From: Adiantum capillus-veneris | Taxonomy: Eukaryota > Streptophyta > Polypodiopsida > Polypodiales > Pteridaceae | Direction: 5' to 3' | DNA length: 64,000 bases | Assembly (NCBI GenBank): GCA_014529385.2 | Contig: CM043948.1 | Coordinates: 23,734,451 to 23,798,450 of the forward strand | Shown: positions 52,530-62,740 of the stretch, one piece after another | Layout of the letters: the number at the start of each line of letters is the position of its first letter | Position numbering within the stretch: the stretch's first letter is position 1 | Position numbers and translations under genes: made by a program | The notes under the pieces: model-generated | The model's input: only the letters and a program-made list of their open reading frames with translations | The model's database searches: none | What the model was told of the DNA's origin: nothing

Positions 52530-53694
52530 TGTTAGCTGCAACGGAATGAATGTTTGCGCTTTGCTCAAGATGAGTGCTCCGAACTGTGCTCAAGGTTCCC
52601 TTTAGTTCTTATGGAAGGGAGAGCCTTCCGTTCTTAATGGAAAGTGCTATGATCACGAACAAAGTGAATGGACATTGTGCGTGCAAGTGTATGAGACTAA
52701 GAGATAGAGAGAGAAGAGAGATACAACACCAGAGACGACGTAAAAACCCTCCTTCGAAGGCCCCACTCTCGTCGGCGAGAGTGGTCTACTTTTTGATTGC
52801 ACAAAGTGGTACAATGACGATGCAATGGACTGATGCAAGCTGGGACTATGCCAATGACGACGACGGTGATGATGACGACGACTTTAGGGCTGAAATCTGT
52901 GGTCTTCTATCTGCTGAATTTCGGGACTGTTTCAGTGGCTGAACATGACTGTTTGGCTGCGTTTTTATGGCTGAAAATGGAGGTTCTCCTGCAATGGATC
53001 TAGGCTGAATCTGCCACTGATCAAGCATGCTGAAAACGCTGCCTATTCTGCTGCTTTTTGGCTGAAAATCAAAAACGCTGATCCTCTGCTAGCGTTAGTA
53101 GAAAACGCTGGACTTGCTGAGTATGTTGCTGGCGATCATTGCTGAAAACGCCATGGGATCTGGTGCTGACGAGGGAATGCAAAAACGCTACACAAGCTGG
53201 TGGTGATGGCGATGATGCAACTGAGAAAATGCTGGCTGATGTGTATGGCGAGGATGGAGACCCAAAAACGCCAATGGTCCTGCTCGGGTTCTGCTAAGAA
53301 GGTGCCTGTTGAGCATATGCTCCTGCTGCCTCTTCTGCCAGAAAGTGCTAACTTGGGTTTGCTTATATATTAACTTAGCAAAATTGCCCTACCTACTTTT
53401 GTTGGAAAGTCACTTAAAAATAATAAGGGAAAATACCAAAAATAGGGAAAATAGGCTAAATGCATTGGAAAATTCCCCTAGCTGATTCTAATGGATTCTG
53501 ATGGGAATTCTGATGATCATGCTGTGTGCAACCAGAGGATATGCATCTATGCTAAGTGATTGGGCATGCACGGTCTACGAATCGACTCACAAAAGTGCCA
53601 GATCACTTCTAATCTAGACTTGACTGGACTGACTGAACCCTGATCATGCTGTAGCTTGTCCACGGACACATAGGGCTGGATGTGTCACGTGACA
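52530..53694 (-). repeat. H1 3' LTR (left)
   Basis: Plus strand TGTTAGCTGCAACGG...TGTGTCACGTGACA. Minus-strand TATA box TTAATATATAAGCAAAC at about 53359-53375. AAAACGC(T/C) motif array at 53029-53275. Closely similar to the right LTR, which has extra short duplications. Confidence 0.92.
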
Positions 53695-53708
53695 TCCCCT
53701 CCTTTTCA
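53695..53708 (-). other. H1 polypurine tract
   Basis: Minus strand TTGAAAAGGAGGGGA directly before the 3' LTR. Confidence 0.8.
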
Positions 53709-54068
53709 AAGTGAGGTACTGGTACTGAACTGTATGGCGTCGAGGGAGATTGCCAACAACATCCGGAATCCTGGAAGGGACTCTTCGCCGGCCCACTCTG
53801 ATGTGTGGGTCGCGTGGTACTGGAACTTCATAAAGGTCTGCAACGCTTGCTTCTTTGGGACGCGCCGAAAGTGACACAAAGTCTTCTGGGGCTCCTTCGA
53901 TGCTTCAACTTTGTCTAGGGTCATGCTTCTTTCTTTTTCAAGAATCTCCATGGCTGAAAATTCCTGAAACCGTCTCCAACACAAAACCATGAACATACCT
54001 ATTCCATGTAAAGTGAAGGAAAAAATCTTGTCTTCCTCAAAGACTCTGCATGCAATGTAGATGAACAA
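53706..54068 (-). CDS. H1 hypothetical ORF (120 aa) next to the 3' LTR
   Basis: Open frame MFIYIACRVFEEDKIFSFTL...GFRMLLAISLDAIQFSTSTS, ending at the purine tract. Overlaps the end of the 144-aa frame upstream. Middle part is charged (EILEKERSMTLDKVEASKEP). No family recognised; it may be the degenerate C-terminal part of a longer polyprotein. Confidence 0.4.
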   Translation of the reverse strand: MFIYIACRVFEEDKIFSFTLHGIGMFMVLCWRRFQEFSAMEILEKERSMTLDKVEASKEPQKTLCHFRRVPKKQALQTFMKFQYHATHTSEWAGEESLPGFRMLLAISLDAIQFSTSTSL

Positions 54069-54433
54069 CGAGACGGAGTGACAACCCGTTCATCAAACAC
54101 ATGCAAACAATGAGATCGAATCTTTCTCTTATGATCTAGAGCAATCAACTGTGACAAAACACAATGGAAATGCCTAGGCTTGGTGCTCATGCTTTCATGT
54201 GCTCGTTCGGAAACTGTGTCATGCCAAGGAAGAGACATAGAATGTGACTTGCTTACATACATACTTTTCAGCTTTTCATGAAAAATCCGCATATATTCGT
54301 GCTCATCCATGAGAGAAACATGCTCAACATACAATATGTCATGCCTAGGAAAAGGGATCACATAACGATGCTGACTAAAATATAGGAAACAATCACGAAT
54401 GAAACATTCGAACAATGCGTGCGTATCAATCAT
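53999..54433 (-). CDS. H1 hypothetical ORF (144 aa)
   Basis: MIDTHALFECFIRDCFLYFS...HDILYVEHVSLMDEHEYMRI...SLYME. Its ATG overlaps the stop of the preceding acidic frame (ATGA). Contains many His and Tyr residues; no zinc, RT or integrase pattern and no membrane span. Unrecognised. Coding status is inferred from openness in a region otherwise full of stops. Confidence 0.4.
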   Translation of the reverse strand: MIDTHALFECFIRDCFLYFSQHRYVIPFPRHDILYVEHVSLMDEHEYMRIFHEKLKSMYVSKSHSMSLPWHDTVSERAHESMSTKPRHFHCVLSQLIALDHKRKIRSHCLHVFDERVVTPSRCSSTLHAESLRKTRFFPSLYME

Positions 54434-55219
54434 GCAAACACATAATATTTCCTATGATGGTTCTTTGAACCTAGGCTCGAGAGCCAAGATCGGTTCTTCC
54501 TGAATGATCGAATCGTCCTGTTGGGGTTCTTTGGACCTAGGCTTGAGAGCCAAGATCGCTTCTTCGTGATTGATCGAATCTGCAACGAGGTTATAGCTTC
54601 GCTAGAAAAAGCATCCGCTAACACCTCATCCTGGTGAACAATCACATCTTCTTCATGCAACTCATCATGCTTGTGAGAAATCACATCTTGATCATGCAAA
54701 TCATCATTTTTGTCTTTGTCATCCAAATCATCATGCAAATCATTATCATTCAAATCATCCTGCTTCTCATAATCATGGAAATTCTGTGTGTCATGCTGTG
54801 GAGAAAAAAAGACTGAGTCTCCTTCTCATGAATCCTTTCACTCTTGTCCTGCATATTAGCAATGAGAGATGGAGAATGAGCAATGTCCTCTCCATGAATG
54901 ACAGTAGGAGAATCACTTTTGGCATTGAGAGTTAAAGTGTTAGCCTCAAAATCAATGAGAGCGTTAGTATCACGAAACCATCAAATGCCCAAAATCATAT
55001 CACATCCTGAGAGAGGAGAAACAACAAATCTTTTAGTGAAGGCAGTCTGTTGAATTGCAAACAACACATCAAGACACTCCTACGTGATGAGGCGTCCATA
55101 CCGGGACGAAAGCCAGAGACCTCGATAGGAGATCTCGGACTAACTTCGAGGCGGGCTCTCTCAATAAGAGAGGAACTGATCACATCATGCATACTACCTG
55201 GGTCAAACAATATGACAAA
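54430..55219 (-). pseudogene. H1 retropepsin with acidic Asp/His-rich tail
   Basis: Minus strand from the G3 insertion point: FVILFDPGSMHDVISSSLIE (active-site D-P-G-S), frameshift near 55085, then DVLFAIQQTAFTKRFVVSPL and SGCDMILGI, stop, WFRDTNALIDFEANTLTL, the C-terminal flap and ILG segment of gypsy proteases. The tail repeats DLHDDLDDKDKNDDLHDQD and HKHDELHEEDVIVHQDE. RT would normally follow; it does not. Confidence 0.75.
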
Positions 55220-55734
55220 TGTACCAGACTTGGACACTCCAAGTCAAGAATCAACCGCGACAGCACCAAATAACCACTTCAAAACAATTCACAGATCACA
55301 ATAGATTTGCACTGGCCCGGCGGAGTTCCGTACCTAGAGATATTGGCCCCAAAGACTGACGCCCCTTTCGGTATTTCTTTTTATATTAATCAGATCAAAG
55401 TACAAGAGAGTGGCTAGGGTTTCACTCTCAGACTCTGCGTCCAGATGCTCTGAGAAGTGAAGCCCTCACCACTTATTTAAAGATACAAGGGATGCCCAAA
55501 AGCAGAGCCCCAAAAGCTTTTAAAATAAAAAGCATCAGTTCTCGCTCTCTCTTAGAGAGTATTTTCTCTTTTTTATAAAAAAGAAGTAAAATTCGCATCG
55601 CTCATCATTTTTTTTATTTATTTTTTTTTTATTTTTTTATTTTTTTATGTTTTTAGCCTCTACGATTTCTAGAAATTAGGGTTTCTGGCAGAAATTAGGG
55701 TTTCTGTTGTCCGCCACGTCATCACTTTGTGACA
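55220..55734 (-). repeat. G3 3' LTR (left)
   Basis: TGTACCAGACTTGGACACTC...CATCACTTTGTGACA; AAATTAGGGTTT telo-box inverses near 55676-55705. Confidence 0.92.
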
Positions 55735-56335
55735 TACCCCCCTCTTGAAAGCATTATAATCGACCGCGATTACGCCTGCAAAACCGACAAAAGCCATAAA
55801 CCGTCTTAGCAAACACTGATTGTTAGTACCTACGTACTAGGAACACACATCTAGCACATGTACAAAATCGACAGTCACATCACACCACATCACAGGACAT
55901 CACATGACATTCAACATTCATTCGAATCTTAGACCATGATTTATCGGCAATGTAGCTAGCAATCACATCTAGGTCCAATTGGGACCTCATCGATGTCCGA
56001 TTGACTAATCCCTATTGCAACCATGTCTATTCGAGATCAATCAGACCAAAATGCTGCAGTCATTTCGGCTATCAGTTCCTGCACTCACAAGAAGTCAAGA
56101 ACAAATCAGTATCATTATCATGAATTCCATTTCATAAAGTCATCCAGCAGAACACTGTCAGCTCTCAGTATCCCTGAAGCTCAAAGAGACATCAGTGACT
56201 TTAGTATCAAAATCGAGGCATCTGTTGACAAGGGAGCGGAGTGACTCCCCTCTTGTGTATCCCACTGCACCAGATCTCCGGCCAAGCTGAATTCTGGGTT
56301 CCGTTTGGAGTAGACTATGCTAAACCAAAACATCG
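55735..56335 (-). other. G3 purine tract and non-coding tail
   Basis: TACCCCCCTCTTGAAAGC (inverse of the G2 purine tract), then the tail matching G2 46110-46700, with CATCACA repeats. No gene. Confidence 0.7.
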
Positions 56336-56337
56336 AG

Positions 56338-57310
56338 GTAAAGTTTCACAATCCGAGGAGTATCTGCTAGGTCCTCCTTCTCCATCCACTTCGCATCAAA
56401 TGCAGGAAAGTTCTTGAACTTAACCAAGAACCGCCTTCGGACTTTACCTTTCTTCGTATCGTTATGTGCCAAAATCTATTCAGGAACAAGGATCTCCTCC
56501 TTTTCTTCCACTTCGGGTTGCTCATCAGGCTCCCCATCATCAGGCACATCACCCTTAACAGGTTTCAAGAGACTCACATGCAATGCATTGTGAATCCTCC
56601 AAGTATCTGGCAATTTCAATCGGAAGGAGACATCATTTATCTTGTCAGTGATATGGAAAGGTCCATAGTATCGCATACTAAGCTTTGGAAAAAGCCTCTC
56701 CTTTCCCTTTTTCTTTCGTAGGCATGCCTTCTCAAAACGTAAGAGCACCCAATCATCCTCCTTCAATTTCAAGTCGCGATGATGGCGATCCGCTGCCTTT
56801 TTCTATCGTTCTTGAGACTCCTACAAAGTCTCGCGAACCTTGGTAATAGCCGTACCCAAATCTCGCGAATATTCATCCGCTTCAAATATCTAATCTTTCG
56901 TGCTCAGGAAGGATGGAACCTTCGTAGCACTTTCAACAATCTCACATGGCGTCTTCCGCGTCGAAGAGTGTATCGTGTTATTGTAGGCAAATTCCACCAA
57001 AGGTAAGTTCTTTTCCCATTGAGTCTTCTGATCCGAGATACAAGACTTCAATAAATCTAAAACCATTGAATTGGCAATCTCAGATTGCCCGTCAGTCTGC
57101 AAGTGGAACGATGACGAGAACTACAACCGCGTGCCAATGTTCTCCCAAATTGCCTTCCAAAACAAACTCATAAATCTGGGGTCTCTGTCGGAGACAATCG
57201 TCTCAGACGTGCCATGTACTCGGAAAATCATCGTGATCATTCTGTGTAATCGGGAGATCAAAAATGAAATCCATTTCAATACTTTCCCAGAGGCGGGTGG
57301 GTATGGGTAA
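56338..57310 (-). pseudogene. G3 integrase core remnant, C-terminus and chromodomain
   Basis: Right to left: [10 protein letters not shown], then AATGATCACGATGATTTTCC junction (same deletion as G2), [47 protein letters not shown] (56476-56772), [20 protein letters not shown], and [20 protein letters not shown], the chromodomain. Frameshifts and stops between segments. Confidence 0.85.
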
Positions 57311-57342
57311 AAGGGTGTAACAATCCCTGTGTCTTATGCCTA

Positions 57343-58305
57343 TCAAACTTGACCTTCTGGCATACTGCGCACAACTCTTCCACGTCCTTTTTGAGTCACG
57401 GCCAAAAGAAGTATCTCTCTACCCCTTTCATGGTGGTAGCAATGCCGCGGTGACCCGAGTAGACAGTGGCATTCAGTCATAACCTTATCCCTCAACGGCT
57501 GTGTAACGCACAACATAGTCTTTCTCATCAAGTAGCCTTCCCGAAGGGAGTATCCCGCTACTGTCTCCCCATCCCGTATCCGTGTGAAAATATCTGCAAA
57601 ATCTGTATCTGCGGCATACTGATCGACCATATCCTCGAAGCTCTTATGATGTATCGCGGAAATAGCCAGAACCAACGGTTTCCGAGACAAAGCATCTGCC
57701 AACACATTCTTCTGTCCCTGCACATGGACAATCTTGAAGTGGAACTGTGACAAGATGTTTGCCCACCGCATCTGCTTTTCCGAAAGCTGCTTCTGTGACA
57801 AGAAGTAGCGCAAACTCTGATGGTCTGTAAAGACAGTAAAATCCGCTCCGAGTAGATAATGCCGCCACTGAGTAAGAGCATGGATAATCGCCAAAAGCTC
57901 TTTCCCATAGATATGTGCTGTCATCTCCGGCCTAGAGAACAAACGGCTCTCGTAAGCTATGACATGGCCTTCTAGCATCAAGACCACACCCAGACTACGA
58001 CCACAAGCATCACAATATACTTCAAATGACTTCTGCAAGTCCGGCAAAGTCAAAATAGGTCCCGTAGTCAATTTCTCTTTCAATGTCCGAAAGGCAGTCA
58101 CCTCTGTGGGTCCCCACGAAAAAGGTACTCCTGTCTGTGTCAAGGTATGCAAAGGGGAAGCAACCTCTGCAAACTTTCGTATGAACCGCCTGTAGTACGA
58201 ACACAATCCCAAGAATCTTCTAACTTCATGGACATTCCTTAAATCGGGCCAATCACGGATAGTCTCTATCTTGGAGAGGTCCATTTGCACTCTTGCTGCT
58301 GACAC
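57343..58305 (-). pseudogene. G3 RT thumb, RNase H and integrase zinc finger
   Basis: The 320-codon frame reads RDWPDLRNVHEVRRFLGLCS, EVYCDACGRSLGVVLMLEGH, LLGADFTVFTDHQSLRYFLS, VLADALSRKPLVLAISAIHH and IRDGETVAGYSLREGYLMRK. RNase H is better preserved here than in G2 (the Trp and Gln codons that are stops in G2 are intact). The frame slips within the integrase zinc finger. Confidence 0.88.
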
Positions 58306-58356
58306 AGTGTCAAAAAAAAGTGTATCTCTGGTAGGAAAATTTCACTTTTCTTTGCA

Positions 58357-59028
58357 TTAATCACTAGCGTGTGATCTCGTAATCCTGAAAGACTTGAAGC
58401 AGATGATCTCTGTGTTCTGCCTCATTCTTGGAGAAAACAATGATGTCGTCAAAGAAGTGCCAACAAATAGCCTGTACTCTCGAAAAATCCTGTCCATCAT
58501 CCGGTTAGATGTCGCAGGAGCATTGGTTAAGCCAAAAGGCATCACCAAAAACTCAAATAACCCAAAAGTCGTCCGAAAAGCTGTCTTGTAGACATCTCTC
58601 GGCGCTATCCTGATTTGATGATATCCACTCTTCAAGTCAATCCTGCTAAAGCACGAGGATCCCTGTAACCTGTCGAGTATATCATCGATCCTTGGAATCG
58701 GAATTCTATTCTTTCTGTGCCTTTTTAGGGCACTTCGCGGAGATATGTCCATGTTCCCCGCATCCAAAGCACTTCCCTTCTCTGATGAAGTGAGCTCTCT
58801 CCTCAAGAGTAAGCTTGGGTCGTGCATCCTTTTTCTCTGGGTTTCAGAGAAGTGAGCTCTCTCCTCAAGAGTAAGCTTGGGTCGTGCATCCTTTTTCTCT
58901 AGGTTGCTCTTTTTCTTTCTACTTTCATTCCCAGAAGTCTGTTCGGCTCGTTGTGTCATGGCCTTATCTGTGGGGTAGGTCAAACTGCCAGAGTGAATGG
59001 CAAAGCCCCGCTTCGCATGACTCATCAA
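58357..59028 (-). pseudogene. G3 Gag C-terminus fused to RT (protease deleted)
   Basis: Minus frame: [20 protein letters not shown], a tandemly duplicated Lys/Glu-rich part, zinc-knuckle DNA in another frame (about 58730-58775), then directly [40 protein letters not shown] and [17 protein letters not shown]. About 0.8 kb encoding the protease and RT fingers in G2 is missing. The FFDD site is frameshifted. Confidence 0.85.
58788..58900. repeat. ~52-bp tandem duplication in G3 gag
   Basis: GAAGTGAGCTCTCTCCTCAA...GGGTCGTGCATCCTTTTTCT occurs twice, separated by GGGTTTCAGA. Not present in G2. Confidence 0.92.
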
Positions 59029-59034
59029 CTCCTA

Positions 59035-60265
59035 AATAGAAGCTGACTTCTATTCCAAGCAGTGATCTCGGATCTCTGTAGGTAGACCCAAGGTAAACTG
59101 CTCAGTCTGTTCTTTGAACGAGATCTTCTTGAATAAAGAGGCGGGTAGAAAAGAGCTCCAAAATCTTTCACAATAAGCATTGATTGTGTCTTTCTTGGTC
59201 ATCCGAAAATGGTTCCAAGCAGCTCGTATATCTCATTCATATTCTTGCATTAACCAAGAAGAAATAAAAAGCTTCTTAAATTTTAGCCATTTAACTGGCG
59301 CAGTCTTGTTTAAAAGAAGCGTGGACCACCAAGTACGAGCATTCCTCTTAAAGTAAGAGGCAGCTCTCCCAATCTTGGAGTGCTCTGAATAGCGTCCTCC
59401 CGCGAAAGCGATGTCAAATTGCTGTATAAAAGACAAAGCCTTCGAAGTATCTGAGTATCCTGAAAAAGTATCAAACTTGATCGAGTGGCCACCTTCCTTA
59501 AACTCTCGGACTTTCTTGCTTTTATCTTTGAGAAAGTCATACTGGTTGGCTTTGTAAAAATTCTTCGTGTTCGCATATAAGTTTCCGTTGTCAGAGTCTG
59601 AACTGTCCGTAGACGAGTCCTCTGTAGAAGAGTCACTCACTGGGCGAGACTTAGACTTCCTTGCCTTTTTCTTGCCCTTTCCGAAGCATTGTTTCTTGCT
59701 TCGCTTTTTGCTTTTCCTGTCTTCTTCGCTCAAGTCTGAAGAGCTAGAAGAACTGTCAGAAGAAGAAGAAGAAAGAACTGGGTAGGTCTTCAAACTTGAC
59801 GCGCTTCTTCAATTTCTTTGCCTTGTCAAATGTCGACTGACGACCCAAATATCCCGGGAAGTCAGTGCCTTTCTTCTACTTTTTGCCGTGCTTTTTGCCT
59901 TTCTTTTACACGTCGAAAAGCTGAGCAATCCGTGCATCAACCACGTTCTCCAGTTCCTTCTCCGTATATTTCTTGGAGGCAGAAGGTTTCTTGAGAGCGG
60001 GTTTCGGGAGTGGTGTTGTGGTTCTTTGCCACTCCATTTGTACCTCTTCCAAAGAGGTCTGGTTCATATATTTTGCCATCTTCGAGTCCTTGGCAAAATT
60101 GAGCATCATCTTTGTTGCATCGCCAATCAATTGACGACGCTCCATCTCTCTTTGCTCCACCTTAGTAGGCCGAGACGGGCCATACTCTCTGTCTGAATCT
60201 TCGTTGTGATCCCAGCCCGCATCTCCAGATGCAGAGGGAGTCGACTGATCATTGCCTGAAGCCAT
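59035..60265 (-). pseudogene. G3 Gag N-terminus and core
   Basis: ATG at 60263-60265: [40 protein letters not shown], to AQLFDV and a stop at 59906. A second frame (59233-59793) carries SSSSSDSSSSSSDLSEEDRK, SKPRPVSDSS-like Ser/Lys tracts and the Gag core KVREFKEGGHSIKFDTFSGY, ALSFIQQFDIAFAGGRYSEH. Confidence 0.85.
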
Positions 60266-60327
60266 AGGTGCCGTCGGGAAAAAAAAAATTCGGGGATCGG
60301 ATTTCCCGTAGAAGAGAAATCGGCCAT

Positions 60328-60339
60328 GCTCTGATACCA
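60328..60339 (-). other. G3 primer binding site
   Basis: Minus strand TGGTATCAGAGC next to the LTR at 60341. Confidence 0.9.
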
Positions 60340-60340
60340 C

Positions 60341-60865
60341 TGTAACAGACTTGGACACTCCAAGTCAAGAATCAACCGCAACAGCACCAAATAACCACTT
60401 CAAAACAATTCACAGATCACAATAGATTTGCACTGGCCCAGCGGAGTTACGTACCTAGAGATATTGGCCCCAAAGACTTGCGTCCCTTTCGGTATTTCTT
60501 TTTATATTAATCAGATCAAAGTACAAGAGAGTGGCTAGGGTTTCACTCTCAGACTCTGCGTCCACATGCTCTGAGAAGTGAAGCCCTCACCACTTATTTA
60601 AAGATACAAGGGATGCCCAAAAGCAGAGCCCCAAAAGCTTTTAAAATAAAAAGCATCAGTTCTCTCTCTTTTAGAGAGTCTTTTCTCTTTTTTTTATAAA
60701 AAAAGCAAAATTCGCGTCGCTCGTCATTTTTATTTTTATTTTTATTTAATTTATTTTTATTTTTTTCAACCTCCGCGATTTCCGAAAATTAGGGTTTTTG
60801 GCAAAAATTAGGGTTTGCAGGAATTTTAGGGTTTCTGTTGTCCGCCACGTCATCACTTTGTGACA
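60341..60865 (-). repeat. G3 5' LTR (right)
   Basis: TGTAACAGACTTGGACACTC...CATCACTTTGTGACA; three inverted telo-boxes at about 60788-60832. Confidence 0.92.
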
Positions 60866-61275
60866 ACAAAACGGTGCCTCGACGTACAACCATAACATTT
60901 AATGAGAGAATCATCAATGAGAGGGTCCTGAGAAACTTGGGGCACACTCGTGTTATCATTCATTGCATTGACAGAGGAAGTGGGTGTTGTGGGTTCTTTA
61001 GATTCATTCGATTCAAGCTTAGGACATGTTCTTTTTATGTGACCCTGAATGTGACAATGAAAACAACGACCTTCCTTAGAATAAGTGCTTTGCTCTTCCG
61101 ACGTGATGTATCCTCCTACAATTCCTTGTGCTACCTTTTCATCTGGAGTAAGCTTAGGTTTAGCAATTGTGTTAGCCTTACCCTTAGATTCATTGGAAGA
61201 ATTCTTTGTTGAGAGACTGTTGGAAGATTGGTTAAAAGAGCTATCATTCTTACCATTCTTACCGTTCTGAGGGTT
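60866..61275 (-). pseudogene. H1 Gag C-terminal region with zinc knuckle
   Basis: After a stop at 61273-61275, the same frame continues SSFNQSSNSLSTKNSSNESK, KPKLTPDEKVAQGIVGGYIT, then a CCHC knuckle CFHCHIQGHIKRTC (C-x2-C-x4-H-x4-C) and ESNESKEPTTPTSSVNAMND, reaching CYGCTSRHRF at the G3 insertion point. Confidence 0.8.
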
Positions 61276-62145
61276 CTAAGAAGTCTGCGAGGTACTTGTG
61301 GAAGTCTTGTTCTCCTTAGGCTTTCCCTTGTTGTGCTTCATCTCCTGTGCAAGAGCAATCGCTACCGCCTTGTTGAGATCGATTGGATCGAGTACCTCGA
61401 CATCGTACTTGATATACTCGTCCAATCCAAAGAGAAAAGCCTCCTTGCGCTCATCATCCAATTTTCGTAATTGAGTGCCTAGCTGCAAAACATGATTGGA
61501 AAAAGAAATAACTGGCATACCATTTTGCTTGAGAGAGCGCCAATCGTCTTTCAATCGTGCGAGGTACTCAGGTGGCATAAATCGCGCCTTGAGCTTGTCT
61601 TGGAAATCAGCCCAATCGAAGGAAAGGGGCGTGAATCCGTCGGCTTCCTCTAGGTGCGCAGCTAGCTGTGCCTCTTGCCATGCGTGGTACCAATTGATGG
61701 CATCACCGGCAAGGTACATAGCTACCGTCAAAACTTTGCTATTCCCTGTCTTCATAGTTGTCACAAAATAAGCATTAAATTGATGCAACCAAGAATGAAT
61801 AACCGTAGCATCCATCTTACCGTCATACTTATTGAAAGTCAACTTCTCTGTGACTGGATGGTTGGAATCCGTATCGTGGCTTGCACAACTTGAGGAACTC
61901 CCACGATCTTTGGGTGGTTCGGTCTTCGAGGCCAATACTTGGGAAAGCAATTCTTGAGTGCGTAGCTCCCTTTGAGCTTCACGCTCGGCCTGCCTTTCTG
62001 CTTTTCGTTCATCGCGCTCGCGTTCGAATGCAAGGCGATTGGTTTCTTGTTGTGCCAACGCAACTAGATTCGCTTCTAAAGTAAGGCGAGTTGCTTCTTG
62101 TTGTGCCAGCATCATGTCCATCATTGACTTGACCATCATCTCCAT
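61276..62145 (-). CDS. H1 Gag (Retrotrans_gag) main frame, 289 aa
   Basis: Starts MEMMVKSMMDMMLAQQEATR. A long charged coiled-coil-like stretch follows (residues 25-75, NRLAFERERDERKAERQAER). The Gag core comes next: KLTFNKYDGKMDATVIHSWL, YLAGDAINWYHAWQEAQL, WADFQDKLKARFMPPEYLAR and LRKLDDERKEAFLFGLDEYI, ending TSTSTSQTS. The true start is probably MDTSHTGDEHE near 62265, in a frame separated by a 1-base shift. The frame is intact over the core, unlike G2/G3 Gag. Confidence 0.85.
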   Translation of the reverse strand: MEMMVKSMMDMMLAQQEATRLTLEANLVALAQQETNRLAFERERDERKAERQAEREAQRELRTQELLSQVLASKTEPPKDRGSSSSCASHDTDSNHPVTEKLTFNKYDGKMDATVIHSWLHQFNAYFVTTMKTGNSKVLTVAMYLAGDAINWYHAWQEAQLAAHLEEADGFTPLSFDWADFQDKLKARFMPPEYLARLKDDWRSLKQNGMPVISFSNHVLQLGTQLRKLDDERKEAFLFGLDEYIKYDVEVLDPIDLNKAVAIALAQEMKHNKGKPKENKTSTSTSQTS

Positions 62146-62729
62146 AGGAGTTAGAACAACTCGTGGTGTAGATGGCGAAGGGGGAGGGTTGGAAAAATCT
62201 CCTGGTGGGGAGAATCCTTCGTCCCTCTCTCATGCTCATCACCTGTATGCGAAGTATCCATTCCGCTTCGGGTGACGACCATGCACTAGAATCTTTGGTT
62301 CTTAAGTTCACGAGGAACTTGGTTCACGAGGAACTTGGGTTCTTGGGAATCTTGAGTTCTTGAGGTTCTTGAGGGTTTTCTTTCGCTTGCAAACCGTGTT
62401 TGAGAAGGATCTTCTCTTCACCCGAGGAGTTCTCTTTTCCGCGGGCGCACCTCTTGGCGGCCTTGCGCTCACACCAAGGTTGCTTTTTCCCACCTCACGT
62501 CGATTGGCCGGCCGCCGTTAAGTGCACGGTCCGCTCTCAATGAGTGAAAAGAGACACAAGGGGAGGCTAGACAAGCCCTTCTTTCTTGGGATTCCTGTCA
62601 CTCTTCAATAAAACACGATTAGGAATCGACGCGCCCAAGCGAACTTGGGTTAGTGCGACCTCAACAAGCAAAAAAAATCTTGTGGTTCTTGTGGTTCTTT
62701 CCTTGAGTGATACAGAACACTGCCAAAGC
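62146..62729 (-). other. H1 leader
   Basis: Between primer site and Gag. GC-richer part at 62440-62530 (GCGGGCGCACCTCTTGGCGG). May hold packaging signals; nothing recognised. Confidence 0.5.
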
Positions 62730-62740
62730 TATGATACCAA
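62730..62740 (-). other. H1 primer binding site
   Basis: Minus strand TTGGTATCATAGC follows the LTR end; one base differs from TGGTATCAGAGC. Confidence 0.75.

Larger units (their letters stand above)
55220..60865 (-). mobile_element. G3: defective chromovirus inserted in H1, TSD ACAAA
   Basis: LTRs at 55220-55734 and 60341-60865, perfect 5-bp duplication ACAAA (55215-55219 and 60866-60870). Removing it rejoins H1 so that RHRF and VILFDPGS read through in frame. LTRs differ at roughly ten positions by eye. Compared with G2 it lacks protease and the N-terminal part of RT and shares the integrase-core deletion. Confidence 0.95.

Noticed and set aside
55220-60865. Envelope gene in G3 or G2
   Set aside because: The region after the chromodomain has no open frame, signal peptide or membrane span; it is non-coding tail.
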